The notes under the pieces were generated by a model. That model was not told the DNA's origin. It saw nothing but the letters and a program-made list of their open reading frames with translations, and searched no databases. The position numbers were made by a program, and so were the translations under genes. From assembly GCA_013407085.1 (NCBI GenBank), contig JACCGJ010005167.1, forward strand, positions 62,001-126,000: a stretch of 64,000 nucleotides of DNA. The letters run 5' to 3'. Positions 21,861-34,130 of this stretch are shown piece after piece; the first letter of the stretch is position 1, and the number at the start of each line of letters is the position of its first letter. This stretch comes from Atriophallophorus winterbourni. Its lineage: Eukaryota; Platyhelminthes; Trematoda; Plagiorchiida; Microphallidae.

Positions 21861-22985
21861 GAACAACCTCAAATGAATGCGCGTTAGTTGGTGTGATTGA
21901 AGAAAATTGAAGCCAGCTAATCCACACACATGCTGTTGCAAACAATTATTTATTTTATTGTGCCAGTTATTTTTTCAACACAGCGCTCATGCTTTCATAT
22001 ACAACGAACTGAATGAGACGAATAGTTAATTACCTTGGGACCAGAATCCGCATGCGCTTGGAGCAGTGGAATTCCCCTCACATTATGCCTAGACCTCAAC
22101 AACATGATGTCTGGTTTATGCGAATTTTATACATCCACAATACTCTGTTGCCTATATAAAGTCGAAAATATTGGTTGTGCTTCTTAAGGGTCAATTTGAA
22201 TTTTTAAAGAATGTAACTATTGGCTCGTTGTCATATTTACCCATCTCATATTAGAATCTTCAAATTTCAACCAAAATTCCTTCAACTCGATTGGTCAGCG
22301 GTTGTAAGCTGGCATTCCAATTAATAATAAAGCCTATATCGTGTTAAATTTCAAGGATTATAATCGTGCAGTACTTATGTGCTAAGCGGCCAACACCGCG
22401 CTAAATTGATTAGCCACCGCGTGTGAAAACACGCTGGATTCTCTGTCATTTCTATTTGCTTCTCATATGTCGCCAGGTCTTGGCAACCTAACAGTTCTTA
22501 GCCCATGTGCAATCTACGACTATGCATCACTATGCTTCGACCAGGCTTGCGATTTCATGTATACATACACACACAGCTTTTCAAGATTGAAAAATCAGGT
22601 ACTCTTTTACCCTTCATTTCACCAAATATCCTATTATTCGGTTGAGATTTGGAGATGTGTTTTACTGGTTCAGTCCCTCTATTAATATTTTGCTTTGATT
22701 ATGTCTTAATTTTGAGCGGTTCAATTAATCCGATGACTTAAAATTTGTGTTCACGAATAAAGGCGTTTGTTCTTCATAATTTGATTCCTACATTACAGAA
22801 CCCATTTTGAGCACTCTTGGTTTTAAAATACGGACAGTTAGCTTTTCGTAGTATATGTTACCGATTCTACACATTTTATTGAGCACGCTTAAACGATTGT
22901 ATCATTTAGTTTGGAGGTTGTATTCGGCTTGTCTGTAATGACAGTTTTTTCATGTACCTTGCTGCCATCTTATATGAGGGTAGAG
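21861..22985. other. intermodule spacer, no gene seen (copy II)
   Basis: Near-identical to 5,441-6,555. A single-base deletion after TAACAGTT near 22,497 opens a short frame absent in copy I, so that frame is not conserved. Nothing recognised. Confidence 0.5.
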
Positions 22986-22999
22986 TTCTATCGTCATGC

Positions 23000-25450
23000 A
23001 GAAGCTTGAAAGGCATGGTATCACCGGAAATTTGTTCAATTGGCAACATGACTTCCTAACAAATCGCACTGCCCAGGTAAGTTTTGACGGTAAATTATCA
23101 CAACCAATCGCAGCAAATAGTGTAGTTCCCCAAGTTTCAGTCCTTGGTCCTGTCCCTTGAGTTGTAGCACGGTTGCTAATGACTGGAAATGTGGACTAAT
23201 CACTCCGATATACAAAGGAGGGAACTGATCTGATGTGTCTAACTACAGACCAGTCACGTTGTTGCCAGTGGTCTCTAAAGTTCTCGAACGACTTGTGGCC
23301 GACGAACTTATCAAACACTTGGAACAAAATAAGCTTCTTTCCATCGCACAGCACGGATTCAGGACAAGACACTCCTGTCTCACCAATCTTCTCATAACTC
23401 TTGATAATTGGACTCGAGCCGTGGACGATGGATGCCCTATCCATGCTTGTTACTTGGACATGTCTAAAGCTTTTGATCGTGTTAACCACAGACTACTGCT
23501 ACAAAAATTGGAGCAGCTCGGGGTATGCGGCAGACTATTGGCCTGGATAAAGGATTACTTGACTGGTAGAGTTATAAGGGTTAGAGTTGATGGGGCACTA
23601 TCCAGCCCAGTAGAAGTTACAAGTGGCGTACCTCAAGGCTCAGTCTTGGGGCCAATACTCTTCCTCGTGTACGCGAATGATATATTCGAAATCGTACGCA
23701 GCAAAATCATTTTATTTGCGGATGACATCAAAGTCTGGTCTAGCATACGCACCATAGAAGATTGCCAAATTCTCCAAAGAGATCTCGAAGCATTTCATAA
23801 TTGGTCCTTGCGGAACTGCTTACCATTCAACATCCAAAAATGTAAAATGTTGAACGTCGGTAAATCATTCGAATTCACATACTCACTGGGATCTCAGCAA
23901 CGTTCATGGGTTACTGAAGAGAAAGACCTGGGCGTGTGGATTAGCAGTAACCTTAAGTCTTCACGGCACTGTTCTGTTGTATACAAAAAGTGCTGCCAAA
24001 TCTTAGCATTGCTCAGAAGGATCTTTGGTCGTTTCTCAAGGCAGATACTCCCACGTATAATTAACACCTATATCAGACCAACAATGGAGTATGCTGTTCA
24101 AGCATGGTCCCCATGGTTACAAAAGGACATGACCTTGCTGCAACGGGTATACCACCGCGCTACAAAACTGGTGACCGGGCTATACAACAGGCCATACGAG
24201 GAGCGGATTGCAACACTAAACCTCTTTGACTTTTCGTACCGTCGTCTCAGGGGTGACTTGATCCTGCTTTTCAACATTCTGCATACAGTGGATCACCCAC
24301 TTGAACACCTGTTTCATCAGCAAGAAGCACGTGGTAGTAGATCGCATGGATACAAGTTAATTATTCCACACTCCAGATCAAATTGTCGAAGGTTTTTCTT
24401 AGCTGTCAGAGTCTGTTTTCTATGGAACTCCCTGCCCCCACATATCATTTGCGCAACAAGCCTGAACATGTTCAAGGCTGAAATTGACAAGTATATGTTG
24501 ACCAAACCCAACCTTGCACCTGAATACACGTGCTGACTTTCCATGTGTATAAAACATTTGTGTTGTTTTTATGAATTCCCTATAATTTTAATCTGAGGTT
24601 ACTGTAAAGTATTTGCTTTTTAGACCATTAAAACTTTGAATTACTTTGAATTACTTTTGTGGTTTATGTTAATGAAGTACCGGAAATTATTGAATGTAAC
24701 ATTCAGTTATTTGCGTCTTATCCGTAGACCAGAAGACCGCCTGTTATTACAAAAAGATCTTGATACGCTTCCCAACTGGTCGTTGAAGAACAAACTGCTA
24801 TTTAACTTCAACAAATGCAGGCTCATAAATGTGGGGAATCGAGTAGGGTTCACATACCATATAGGTTCACATGTCATTGAAAATTACAGTAAAGTAAATG
24901 ATTTGGATGTCTGGATATGCTCATTTAAAAAAACCCGATTCATAATAACACTGGTTTACAATATCAACCCGTGTCCTCAATATACTCGAACGGGTATTTT
25001 GAAAATTTTCGCCCAAGATATTGCCGAGGATCATGAATACATACTTGAGACCAGTCATGGAATACGGTGTCAAGTCGGTATCCGTGGCTCAAGAAGGATG
25101 TGGAACTTATGCAGCGAATCTATCACCGCTCAACAAAACTAGTTTTCTGCATTCGAAACAAGTCATATAAATAAAGAATAGCTCAACGGAATTTGTTCGA
25201 CTTTCCTTATCGACGAATCAGAGGAAATCTTATCTTACTATAAAAATCATTCCATAACCCGTGCCATCACTTACAGGATTTATTCACGCGAAGGGATTCG
25301 AGAAAATATCAGACACATAAATTTGTGCTGGTGGTACCCTATTCCGTCCTGAACTGTAGTATGTATTTTTACTCAGTCCGTATCTGTTTTACTTGAAACG
25401 GTTTACTTTCAACCGTTGATCACTCAACTAGATTGCACGAATTTTAAAAA
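23000..25450 (+). pseudogene. split CR1 RT fragment, host of nested CR1 (copy II)
   Basis: Equivalent of 6,560-9,010. The left piece ends at about 23,158 in SVLGPVP. The right piece restarts at 24,656 with VVYVNEVPEIIE, and its frame 24,636-25,142 reads LLFNFNKCRLINVGNRVGF before drifting. The C-terminal VPYSVLNC block is near 25,345. A one-base difference in the AAAAGATCTTGATACG region restores frame here relative to copy I. Confidence 0.65.
23159..24655 (+). pseudogene. nested CR1 RT with 433-codon open stretch (copy II)
   Basis: Same insertion as 6,732-8,213. From 23,235 to 24,536 it is open for 433 codons with every core RT motif: NYRPVTLLPV, QHGFRTRHSC, SKAFDRVNHR, SGVPQGSVLGPILFLVY, FADDIKVW, LPFNIQKCKML, MEYAVQAWSPW and the C-terminal RSNCRRFFLAVRVCFLWN. 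Upstream a CGA-to-TGA change at about 23,226 closes the frame in GGNRSD. In copy I this codon is open but a later one is a stop, so the two copies are broken at different single positions. The 3' end carries the TTTGAATTAC decamers. Confidence 0.8.
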
Positions 25451-25717
25451 AAACAATAATTCGAACATTTTATTGAATTATTCGTTTCCCAAACACTGAT
25501 ATACTGCTTAATCTAATTCCTGATATTGTTTTATGCACTTACATTTAAATGTTAATCATCCTATGGTTATTGTTTACAACTACCGTAAAACAAAATGCGT
25601 TATATTCTAAACAATCGTTCATTCATACAGAGACTAATTCATTGATTATTCTAACCTGTTGCGGCTTGCCGTTTACATTACGTTTTGTACATGCAATGAT
25701 ATTCTATTGTGTGATTG

Positions 25718-28600
25718 ATTCATCATTCATTTCAAGAATTTATGGTATAAAACGCTTGTAGCTGTACAACGCCATAAGGTGTTTGTATCAGACTGGCTAC
25801 CAATTTTGTCAATTGGAGTAACCACGGCTTTCCCAAACGTAGCGCTATCGCTGCCTCATGAAGACTTGAATTTGACAAAAAATTGTGGAAGGAGCGTTCT
25901 GAGGAATGATAATTGTAGAGATTATGCATTCAGTAATTATGTCTAAGACGAAGGGCTGCTAGTGATTTACAACGACGGAAAAAATAAGTCTACTCCTCAA
26001 AAATTTTTGGAAACGAACTTTTAGCAGTATTAGCGATTCCTAATAACTACCTCTAAAAACACTTTCGTTCTCGGTATATCCGAAGACAATTATTTAAAAT
26101 GAGCAAGCTTAACTGCTGCCAATGTGAACCAATTGCATATATTAATAACATTGAGTTAAGTTGTGATGCATATTGTCGTTTTAACAAGCACTCCATGTTC
26201 TTAAGTTTCATACAAAACGCGCTACACCACTTCGAATACGGTTAGCAATTATCAACAAGTTACCTGAATATATTTGTGACAGATGTGAATCCATATGAAA
26301 ATTTTGCTTGCAATGAATGAGCTGGAGTGTGCTGGTGCTGCTGCTGTGTGCAGTTGTGATTTATGCTTGCAGGCTGATGAGCCTTCTTGCTCAATCCGGG
26401 ATTAATGCACCTAAATCCGGACTCAAAATTATGAAGATATACGCCCCTCCCACCTTATTGACCGCGTTCGCAGTTCACTCACCTCAGTGTGAAGTCTTTC
26501 TCTATATGGTTGCACATCCGTCTTATCAGTTATAAGATTTTATCGTTTTCAAAATGTGTAAATTGCATCAATAAACTTTGGCGTACTGAATTACTGCGAT
26601 GAACGACATTAATATTAGTTATAGTTTTTTTGCTAGTTCCAAATAGGTGAAAACGTTCGATACAATGAAATTATTTTGTTTGAAATTGACCGGCTTCAAG
26701 CCACTATGACGTGGTATTGAGAAGTATGTTTTTCACAGTGCGTACATGTTTACGTGCTTGCCAAAATAAGGTTTCACTTTTAATTTCTTGTGGCTGCCTT
26801 CGATCTAAATGAAATGAACTGCGCAATTCCATTTTCGTTATTCGTGCTACAAGTTTAACGCGAATGTGAACCTCACCATATGACTGAATCCTGTTGATGT
26901 TGAGAACTGAATGAAAGAAATAACAATAACTTGATGTCCAAGAATCAACCCGCAAAAAATTGATTTTAGCTGAATCGATTTCTACTGTCACCGATTTTCA
27001 CACTTCAAATTCGCCTAGCATTTTGATTGACTTGAAATTTTGTCACTATATTCAAGCATTATTTAATCTAAAAACCGGGAAATCTTCTGGGGTCATCGGA
27101 AAAACCCCGCTAATATTGAAGAAATGTGCGAATTGGCTATGTAAACCACTCACACGGGGATATGAGCAACACATTACTTTGGTCATCCATAAGCGCTTTG
27201 AGTGCTTTGACCAAGAATCACTTTGTGATTCTGTGTCTGAACATCGTGGTTCGTTGTACGAACCCTATATAACAGTGGCATACAAGTATGCACATGTTTA
27301 CCACTCACAACCTGTTCAAACAAACAATTCAGATTGCTAACGCGGAATAATTTCTCATATTTATAAAGGTGGATATCGCTCCAATGTTTCTAAGTGCCGA
27401 CCCGTTACTCTGTTACCTATGATTTTAAAATTGCTTCAGCGCCTCATTGTTGAGGATCTCATGAAACATTTCGAAAATAATCAGTTGCTTTCGAGGAAAC
27501 AGCATGGATTTAGAGGGAATTATTCCTGTTTATCTAATTTTCTGATAACGCTCGACGATTGGACACAATCGGTAGACAAGGGACAAGCAATACACGCCTG
27601 TTACCTAGATATCTCTAAAGCATTTGATCGTGTTGAACATACTTTACTACTGCAGAAGCTTGAAAGGCATGGTATCACCGGAAATTTTTTGAGTTCGCAA
27701 AAAGACTTCGTCAAAATGACTTCCTAACAAATCGCACTGGCCAGGTAAGTTTTGACGGTGAATCATCAGTATATAGCTGAGTTCCCCAAGGTTCAGTCAT
27801 TGGTCCTGTCCCCTTTCTGGTTTATGTCAATGAAGTAGCGGAAATTATTGGATGTAACAATTCGTTATTTGCGAGAACATAAATATATGGCGTTGCATCT
27901 GTAGAAGACCGCATGCTATTGCAAAAAGATCTTGATACGCCTGCCAACTGGTCGTTGAAGAACAAACTACCGTTTAACTTCAACAAATGCAGGCTCATGA
28001 ATGTTGGGAATCGAGTAGAGTTCACATATAATATAGGTTCACATGCCTTTGAAAATTCCAGTAAAGAAAATGATTTGGGTGTCTGGATATGCTCACTTTA
28101 AAAACCTCACTTCATACTAACACTAATTTACAAAATCAACACGTATCCTCAATATACTAAAGTGGGTATTTTGGAAATTGTCGCCCAAAATATTATCAAG
28201 GTTCATGAATACATATTTCATATCAGTCATGGAATGCGGTGTAAAGTTATGGTCTCGGTCGTTCAAGAAGGATGTTGAACTTATGCAGCGAATCTATTAC
28301 CGCTCAACAAAACTAGTTTTTAGCATCCGAAACCAGCCTTATAATAAAGGATAGCTCAACTGAATCAGTTCAACTTTCCCTATCGACGAATCAGAGGAGA
28401 CCTTATATTACTTTACAAATCATTCATACCCCGAACCATCCCTTACAGGATTTATTCACGAAAAGGTATTCTATAAAGTATTAGTCCCATGAATTTGTGC
28501 TGGTGGTACCCCATTCCGTCCTGAACTGTAGGAGGTACTTTCAATCCGTCCGTATCTGTATTACTTGAAACAGTTTACTTTCAACCGTTGATCACTCAAC
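25718..28600 (+). mobile_element. CR1-like element with ORF1 finger and RT, decayed (copy II)
   Basis: Plus-strand CR1. ORF1 remnant: a 48-codon frame at 26,099-26,245 starting MSKLNCCQCEP, with CDAYC and a following His. After a shift at about 26,262, LPEYICDRCES completes a PHD-like pattern. The endonuclease is not recognisable. RT: ALFNLKTGKSSGVIGKTP (27,055), LLQRLIVEDLMKHFENNQLL and QHGFRGNYSCLSN (27,430-27,540), YLDISKAFDRVEHTLLLQKL (27,600), then VPQGSVIGPVPFLVYVNE (27,785). The catalytic FADD is lost (LFAR). The tail runs to 28,600. The 145-bp insertion at 27,155 lies within the fingers region. Confidence 0.75.
27145..27309. repeat. 145-bp hairpin insertion with 10-bp target duplication
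   Basis: Insert 27,155-27,299 is flanked by ACCACTCACA on both sides (27,145-27,154; 27,300-27,309). Copy III (near 43,907) has a single ACCACTCACA and no insert, so this is an empty site. The insert contains successive hairpins: TTGGTCA with TGACCAA enclosing AAGCGC with GTGCTT (27,179-27,214); GAATCAC-TTT-GTGATTC (27,215-27,231); GGTTCG-TTGTA-CGAACC (27,248-27,264); and the GCATAC/GTATGC palindrome (27,278-27,291). No open frame and no clear terminal inverted repeats. A 9-11 bp duplication would suit a MULE-type transposase, but that is inference. Confidence 0.75.
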
Positions 28601-28859
28601 TAGATTGCATGAATTTTAAAAACAATTAGTCGACATTTTATTGAATTATTCGTTTCCCAAACACTGATATACTGCTTAATCTAATTCCTGATATTGTTTT
28701 ATGCACTTACATTTAAATGTTAATCATCCTATGGTTATTGTTTACAACTACCGTAAAACAAAATGCGTTATATTCTAAACAATCGTTCATTCATACAGAA
28801 ACTAATTCATTGATTATTCTAACCTGTTGCGGCTTGCCGTTTACATTACGTTTTGTACA

Positions 28860-29300
28860 TGCAATGATATTCTATTGTGTGATCGAACACACCATCGTGC
28901 AAGAAAACTCATATGTGATCTCCATAAACTGACGCACGAGGAAAGAATGCAAACGCTTAGCATCCCTATTCTGCTTCAAATAAGTATTCAAATTGATGTG
29001 ATACATAGAAAATATTACATCCAAACCACCCTTTAAATCGCTTATTCAAACACCGTGAGCCGCAACACAGATGCAACCAATCCCCGGTAGTACAAACTCC
29101 GCATTCCCATAGTTGGTTTCCTTACGTGTGTTTTGTTTGGAATGCGCTCTTTGAAGCTATTGACACCACTCCGTGTGTCGACACATTCATTCGAACTTTG
29201 GACACACTCACGGTAAGTATTCAACACGACTATACGTGGCATTACATGATTATGAGTTATTTTCATTTTAATGAACGAATATTTGCTATGCCACGGTCAA
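28860..29300 (+). pseudogene. CR1-clade RT C-terminal fragment (copy II)
   Basis: Equivalent of 9,240-9,690 with frameshifts. HRARKLICDLHKLTHEERMQ is in one frame, and the region equivalent to SWFPYVCFVWNALFEA in another. The ATAGAAAATATTACATC region has lost a base relative to copy I. Confidence 0.6.
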
Positions 29301-30186
29301 TATGAAGCTGAGTGATTTTTGTTTCCGCAAATTATTGAATGTTGAAAGGGACAACTGAAGATTAACAACGAATGTAAGTAGACTATTTTAAATTGTTTTA
29401 GATGTTTCTAATCTCGGATTTCTGGTGACCGCTCACGTGAACCTGTTCAGAAGAATAAGCCACACGAGTAATCCGCTTGTGGCGATTTTGGCCATCACAT
29501 AGCGGGCTTCTAAATTTTGAAGTTTATTGCGTTCTGGGAATAATTGCGCATGTTGTGAACGTAAATTTGACGTCGGCATCTAACGGAACGGATTCATTGT
29601 TCCCATTTGGAAGTTGCGAATTTTCCAAATGAGATTTCTCAATTAAACTATGAATATGCATTTTCGAGAGTAGGCTTGCGACGCATGTGAAGAATGCTTA
29701 AAACAATTTGTAATGTGAACTTCAGTCAACGATGCAATGCTATTTTTCTGATCAGTGGAAATCCAATAAGGCTACGCACGAGTTTGTTTGAAATCTTGCG
29801 ACAGCGTTACGAACTGAAAAAACGATAGTCTGCGCACATGTCATGTGTTTTATAACTGCGCAATATTTAGCTAATCCAACAAATATTTTCGAATAAATTC
29901 ACGAATGAGCCAGGTAATGTCATTTCCATACTTTGAAAGTAATCTATTTCAACATCTTCAATTTGAATCACACATATAAATAAGCCTGAATAAAATAGAA
30001 TATCAATGCATGAGAGATAACCAACATTTGTTTTGCTCTTAGAGGCATCGTACGCGAGGTTGTGGGAATCTTTGTCACACGCAAGTTATGAAATGCAAAG
30101 ATACATGTCTTCGTGCATGGCAATGTGCCTATATCATCTCGTGATTTCGCAACTTCAGAAGAATGGAACGCTTGAACGGAACTTAC
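29301..30186. other. spacer 3' of ASTE1-like copy II, no gene seen
   Basis: Matches 9,691-10,568 closely. No recognisable feature apart from this conservation. Confidence 0.4.
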
Positions 30187-30347
30187 TTCCATGCAATTTT
30201 CATTAATATAATCAAATAAGTGCGACTGATTCTCAGCTTTTAATAGTAGCATATTACAATCGAATATCATACAACGACAAGTTTTCAGTGTTGGTAAAAA
30301 CGGATGGAATGCAAAAAGTAACTTTGGAACTTTTTCCAAAACATTTT
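30187..30347 (-). other. candidate exon 3' of the ASTE1-like gene (copy II)
   Basis: Same 161-base interval and splice-like borders as 10,569-10,729. The 53-codon frame is intact, with K for E and M for L in the TLKTCRCMIFD stretch. Confidence 0.3.
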
Positions 30348-30539
30348 CTATACATTAAAAGTACTGTTATTGGCCTGTTTATTCAATTTGTATGAATAGT
30401 CTATACAACCTATGAATAATTCGAACTCGTCATGCAAGTTTTAGCTAACTTAATCTGAGTGCGAATAAACAAAAATTGACATAAATTACTGAAAAATAAT
30501 CTGCGGTTTAAAAATGCTCATTTATATGCATTTATATCC

Positions 30540-30785
30540 CTTACACCCGACGACCGGTTTCGTACTGTTTACAATCTCTAGGCAGGGACAGTACGATTAT
30601 GCTCCGCTTGTAAACCACTGTTGGATAAAGGTGGAACGATCAACCTGTTTAAACACATGTGACCATGAACATGTAGGTGGGTAACACCCCAAGCCATGAA
30701 AAACTGCTCACTTGTATGCCTATGCATCACTCGCACACACCACGACAGGTTTCCTGCGGTTTGCAATCTTCTGATAAGGAAAGTA
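30540..30785 (-). ncRNA. hammerhead-ribozyme-like tandem repeats, two units (copy II)
   Basis: Unit 1 has its core at 30,773-30,767 and GAAA at 30,753-30,750, stem III reading GAAACCUGUC. Unit 3 has its core at 30,581-30,575 and GAAA at 30,561-30,558, stem III reading GAAACCGGUC. The two differ in the stem III loop while the closing pairs remain. Core changes are as in copy I. Confidence 0.45.
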
Positions 30786-30984
30786 CTAACAGGAAGAACG
30801 GTTAACGTGCTAAGCAATTAGATTAAATGAATTTATTGATAAAAACTGATTTCAGGCACATAACATTTAGTTGAGTAAGTAACGATAGAAGATGAACGGT
30901 CTCAGTTAAAACACACGAATGTCTGAACGAAAGATTTGAACAGATATGTTTGTGATTTTCATCAAGGAATTCATCCTCAACCAT

Positions 30985-33534
30985 TCATTTGTGGAATTTA
31001 ATATTTTCCACTTGGTAAGGAACATTATGACTGTATAATCGAAGTGTTGGAATGAGTTTTATTAGATGATTGAAATCACGAACAGCGGTAGAAAGTGCGC
31101 GGGACGATTCCGTAAAGGAACGGTGAGATATAAGTCGAGGCAGCAAAGATTTCGTGATGAATTGGCACCGCAAATCGACGGGTTCCGAGTTCAAGCGATG
31201 AGCAATGGCATGCACAAGTCTACCTGACGGGAACATAATCCAAATAGGGGGAAAATGGAACACCTGAGACGCGTGTGTGAGTGGCAGTAGCGATTCGAGA
31301 AGACCGACTAATGATTGGAGCGACGAATAGACTAGTTGAATGGAAACGAATCGATGCACCAGATCGGGCTGGACTTGTGCTGTTAGGGCGACTGAATCAT
31401 GTCCGGACGCTTCATCCTCAAGCATGTTGCAAAAGGACTCGTAATGACCAAGAAGGGTTTCATCCAAATGAACCTCGTTCATCGCCGCGCACACACACGC
31501 TAGCACAGCCATGGATACACAACAACATTCCAACTTAGCAAAACGGGAACTTCTCGGGAGATTTCTGTGCCAAAAAGCGATCGTGGTGGCCACGCTGAAA
31601 ATCCACTCAGGTTCCGTGGGCTGCGACAGCAAAGAAATACCGAGAAAAGAACTCAGCACACTGTCTACGTGTTCCTGTCCGAAATCGATTGGCAATGGTT
31701 CCACCGGTATTTTATACTTAACCACATTTTTACCACGCCTCAGAAATTCTGTCGCTTGTGGGCGAAGTCGTTTACCAAGCCTGCGTTCCAGTTGAAAAAT
31801 TATACGGTAGTGCATGAGGCGTACAGGCAACGAACATTCATAAACCGAAAACTCAGTTGACAAGTCTTCCCCCATCGCCAGTTGTGTAGAGCCCCCGGAA
31901 TACATTGCAGATACAAAAGCTGGTTCAAACTTGTTCGTTCGATAAGCATACACTAATCGCGGTGGCCAACCACGTGTACATTCCGTTGGCTCGAGTCGAG
32001 GATTCCTTTGGCCACTGAGTAACGACCAAATGTCCTTCACGGTAAAGTTCTCAGTACTAACATTTGAAATCGTTTGCACATCTTGATTGGGATTTATGTG
32101 TTGCTCGAAAAACTCGGCAATTTTCGCACCATCCTCATCTGGGTGATATACGTAATAATTTATACTCTCTAAAATGTTTTTGATTTCACCATCTTTGTTT
32201 ACTAGGTTGTTGACGGTAATGAATTCTTCGATAGGTCTTGTTGCATCCGTTTGATATTTAGAAAGCCACTGTATTAACGCCTCCCATTTGTTTTTAAACG
32301 CAAATTTGGATACGTTTCCACTCAGTTTGCTCTGAAATTCTTCTGGTAACTTCAACTTAGTCCTTAATTTTGATCCTATATAAAGCGCCGCCAAAACCCG
32401 ATGCATTGGTTGCAACTGTTTCAGTTTCGATTGCTCGGTATAGAATGCATGACATTTTAAGTACATGTTCGAGGGTGTTGCTTCGACGAGTGTTGAGAAC
32501 ATATTCGAATATTCAATTTTAAATGGTATGACAGGTCTGCTAAAACAATCAGCCGCTTCGTTCTTCAAATGCTTCGAACTGGTAACAAGGAATAGTTGAC
32601 GCGAAGTTCCAAGTATGGGACACTTGTAAAAGTCCGCGAGAGCTGCCAAATGTTTTGGTAGAAGGTGTGAAACCACCATAAATTTGGCACTGCTTTCACG
32701 CAGTGTATCTATTATCACCGATTTTGAGCAAACAGGATAAGTGATCGCACGCTTATTTTGGTCTTCGTAAGCCTTTTGGCATTTAAGCATGAACAAATAT
32801 GTTGACGAATCCTGAGAAATAAAAACGTAGACAGCAAAAGTGAGTACTCTAGTTTTATTGCTCGTTATTCAATCATTCATCGATATTTACAATGATAGAT
32901 GGTTATACTTAATTAATAGCACTCAACTATGCTGTTCTGGTTCGAGGATCGACATATGAAAGTTTATGTTTGGTAAATTTTAATTCATCATCTTTCCTTC
33001 AATACCTAATAACAAATAAGTTGTATGCTCATACATACATATATTTAGTTGTAATAACTAAAACATCCTATTTTTGTACACGAAGAAATCAACTACTAAT
33101 TTTTGAAAGCAGTTCATCCTGTATGCATCTCCAATGATACTGTGAAAACCCTAATTTTATTAAGCTGATCGAATGTCTACATTTAAGTTGATACATCCAG
33201 ATTTAGCTGATAAACAATTTTGATAATATATGAACAGAAACAGAGAACTTACATATCTTGTATAGATGCCTGGGAAGAGAAAATATGGTGTGATGTGACA
33301 TTTTTGCATAATCTTTAGCAATGCTACGAGTTTGACGCGCGAAGCCAAGTATTCACCCCCGTAGCAATTGTCTTGCTGATTGATCAGATTTTCGGGATTA
33401 TTTTTAACAATGTGGTCATCGATCACTCCAATAAAACCCATTCCTTTTATCACTAGTTTTGTATCACGCAAACGAATAAACTTATCCGTTGCATATCCAT
33501 CTTGTAAAAATTCGAGTAGTGTGTCACCAGGCAT
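30985..33534 (-). CDS. ASTE1-like (asteroid family) protein, copy II
   Basis: Exons 33,534-33,253 and 32,811-30,985, phase-0 intron, 702 residues, same splice signals as copy I (TAT then GTAAGT; TTTCTCAG). Differences from copy I are substitutions only: MPGDTLLEFLQDG at the start, NCYGGEY (restoring the Gly-Gly-Glu of the XPG N-region that copy I has as WGEY), LVIKGMG at the position of the first catalytic Asp, GTSRQLF in the I-region, and KLRTKLKLPEEFQ mid-protein. The C-terminal 350 residues are almost unchanged. No stop or frameshift. The TTTTACAG acceptor before the start exon is present, so a 5' untranslated exon is expected. Confidence 0.8.
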
Positions 33535-33831
33535 TTGGGTCTGTAAAACAAGAAATTTTACTTATGGATTAACCATTGAAATTGATGGGAGTTACTAAAT
33601 CCAGATATTTCAATTTACATTCAAGTATGTTGGAAGATAAATTATAAGCTTCAAGATTCAAGAATTTATGGTATGAAAAGCTCGTGGCTGTACAACACCA
33701 CAGGATTTTTATATATGGACAATAAATATATATACAAAATAAATGGAGGCATTAGGAAAATCGACAGTTTTGTAGTTAGAAAAAATCATCTATTTTCTCG
33801 GTATGATGGAAAAAAGATAAAGATACGGGAT

Positions 33832-34130
33832 GTAGGGTGGAATTACGCATAAATATATCAAATTTGTTCCTGAAAATCCTTTCACTGGATGATTGTACAA
33901 AATGTGACGTCAGGAAGTTCCATAAGAAAAGAAACGCGCACCGAATAGAAGAACCGATGAGTGTTCCGGTGAGAATGTGGAATATCATATGCCTGTGAGT
34001 GAGCACTTGTGACATGACTTGACCGGAGTCGAAATAGGTGCCTTAGAGGGTGCATCTTTGAGTGCATTATTTTATAAGTTTGGACAGAATGATATGCGCG
34101 TAAAAAAGCTATAATTTTAAAGATCCACAG
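33832..34130 (-). pseudogene. CR1 3'-terminal fragment fused to MULE (copy II)
   Basis: Minus-strand CR1 RT C-terminus: YKIMHSKMHPLRHLFRLRSS, IPHSHRNTHRFFYSVRVSFL, and in the other frame SSERIFRNKFDIFMRNSTLH. It directly abuts MULE sequence near 34,130 (SDGAPSYLNNIFLW), so a CR1 copy inserted into the transposase gene before the segmental duplication. Confidence 0.65.

Noticed and set aside
22467..22685. 72-codon plus-strand frame in the copy II spacer
   Set aside because: Closed in copy I by a one-base difference, with no domain.
26360..26400. CTGATGAG, a possible hammerhead core
   Set aside because: No GAAA follows at stem II distance and no stem I pairs; it lies in CR1 ORF1 remnants.
27248..27264. 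GGTTCG-TTGTA-CGAACC hairpin resembling a tRNA T-arm
   Set aside because: No acceptor, D or anticodon arms can be built around it, so no tRNA is called.
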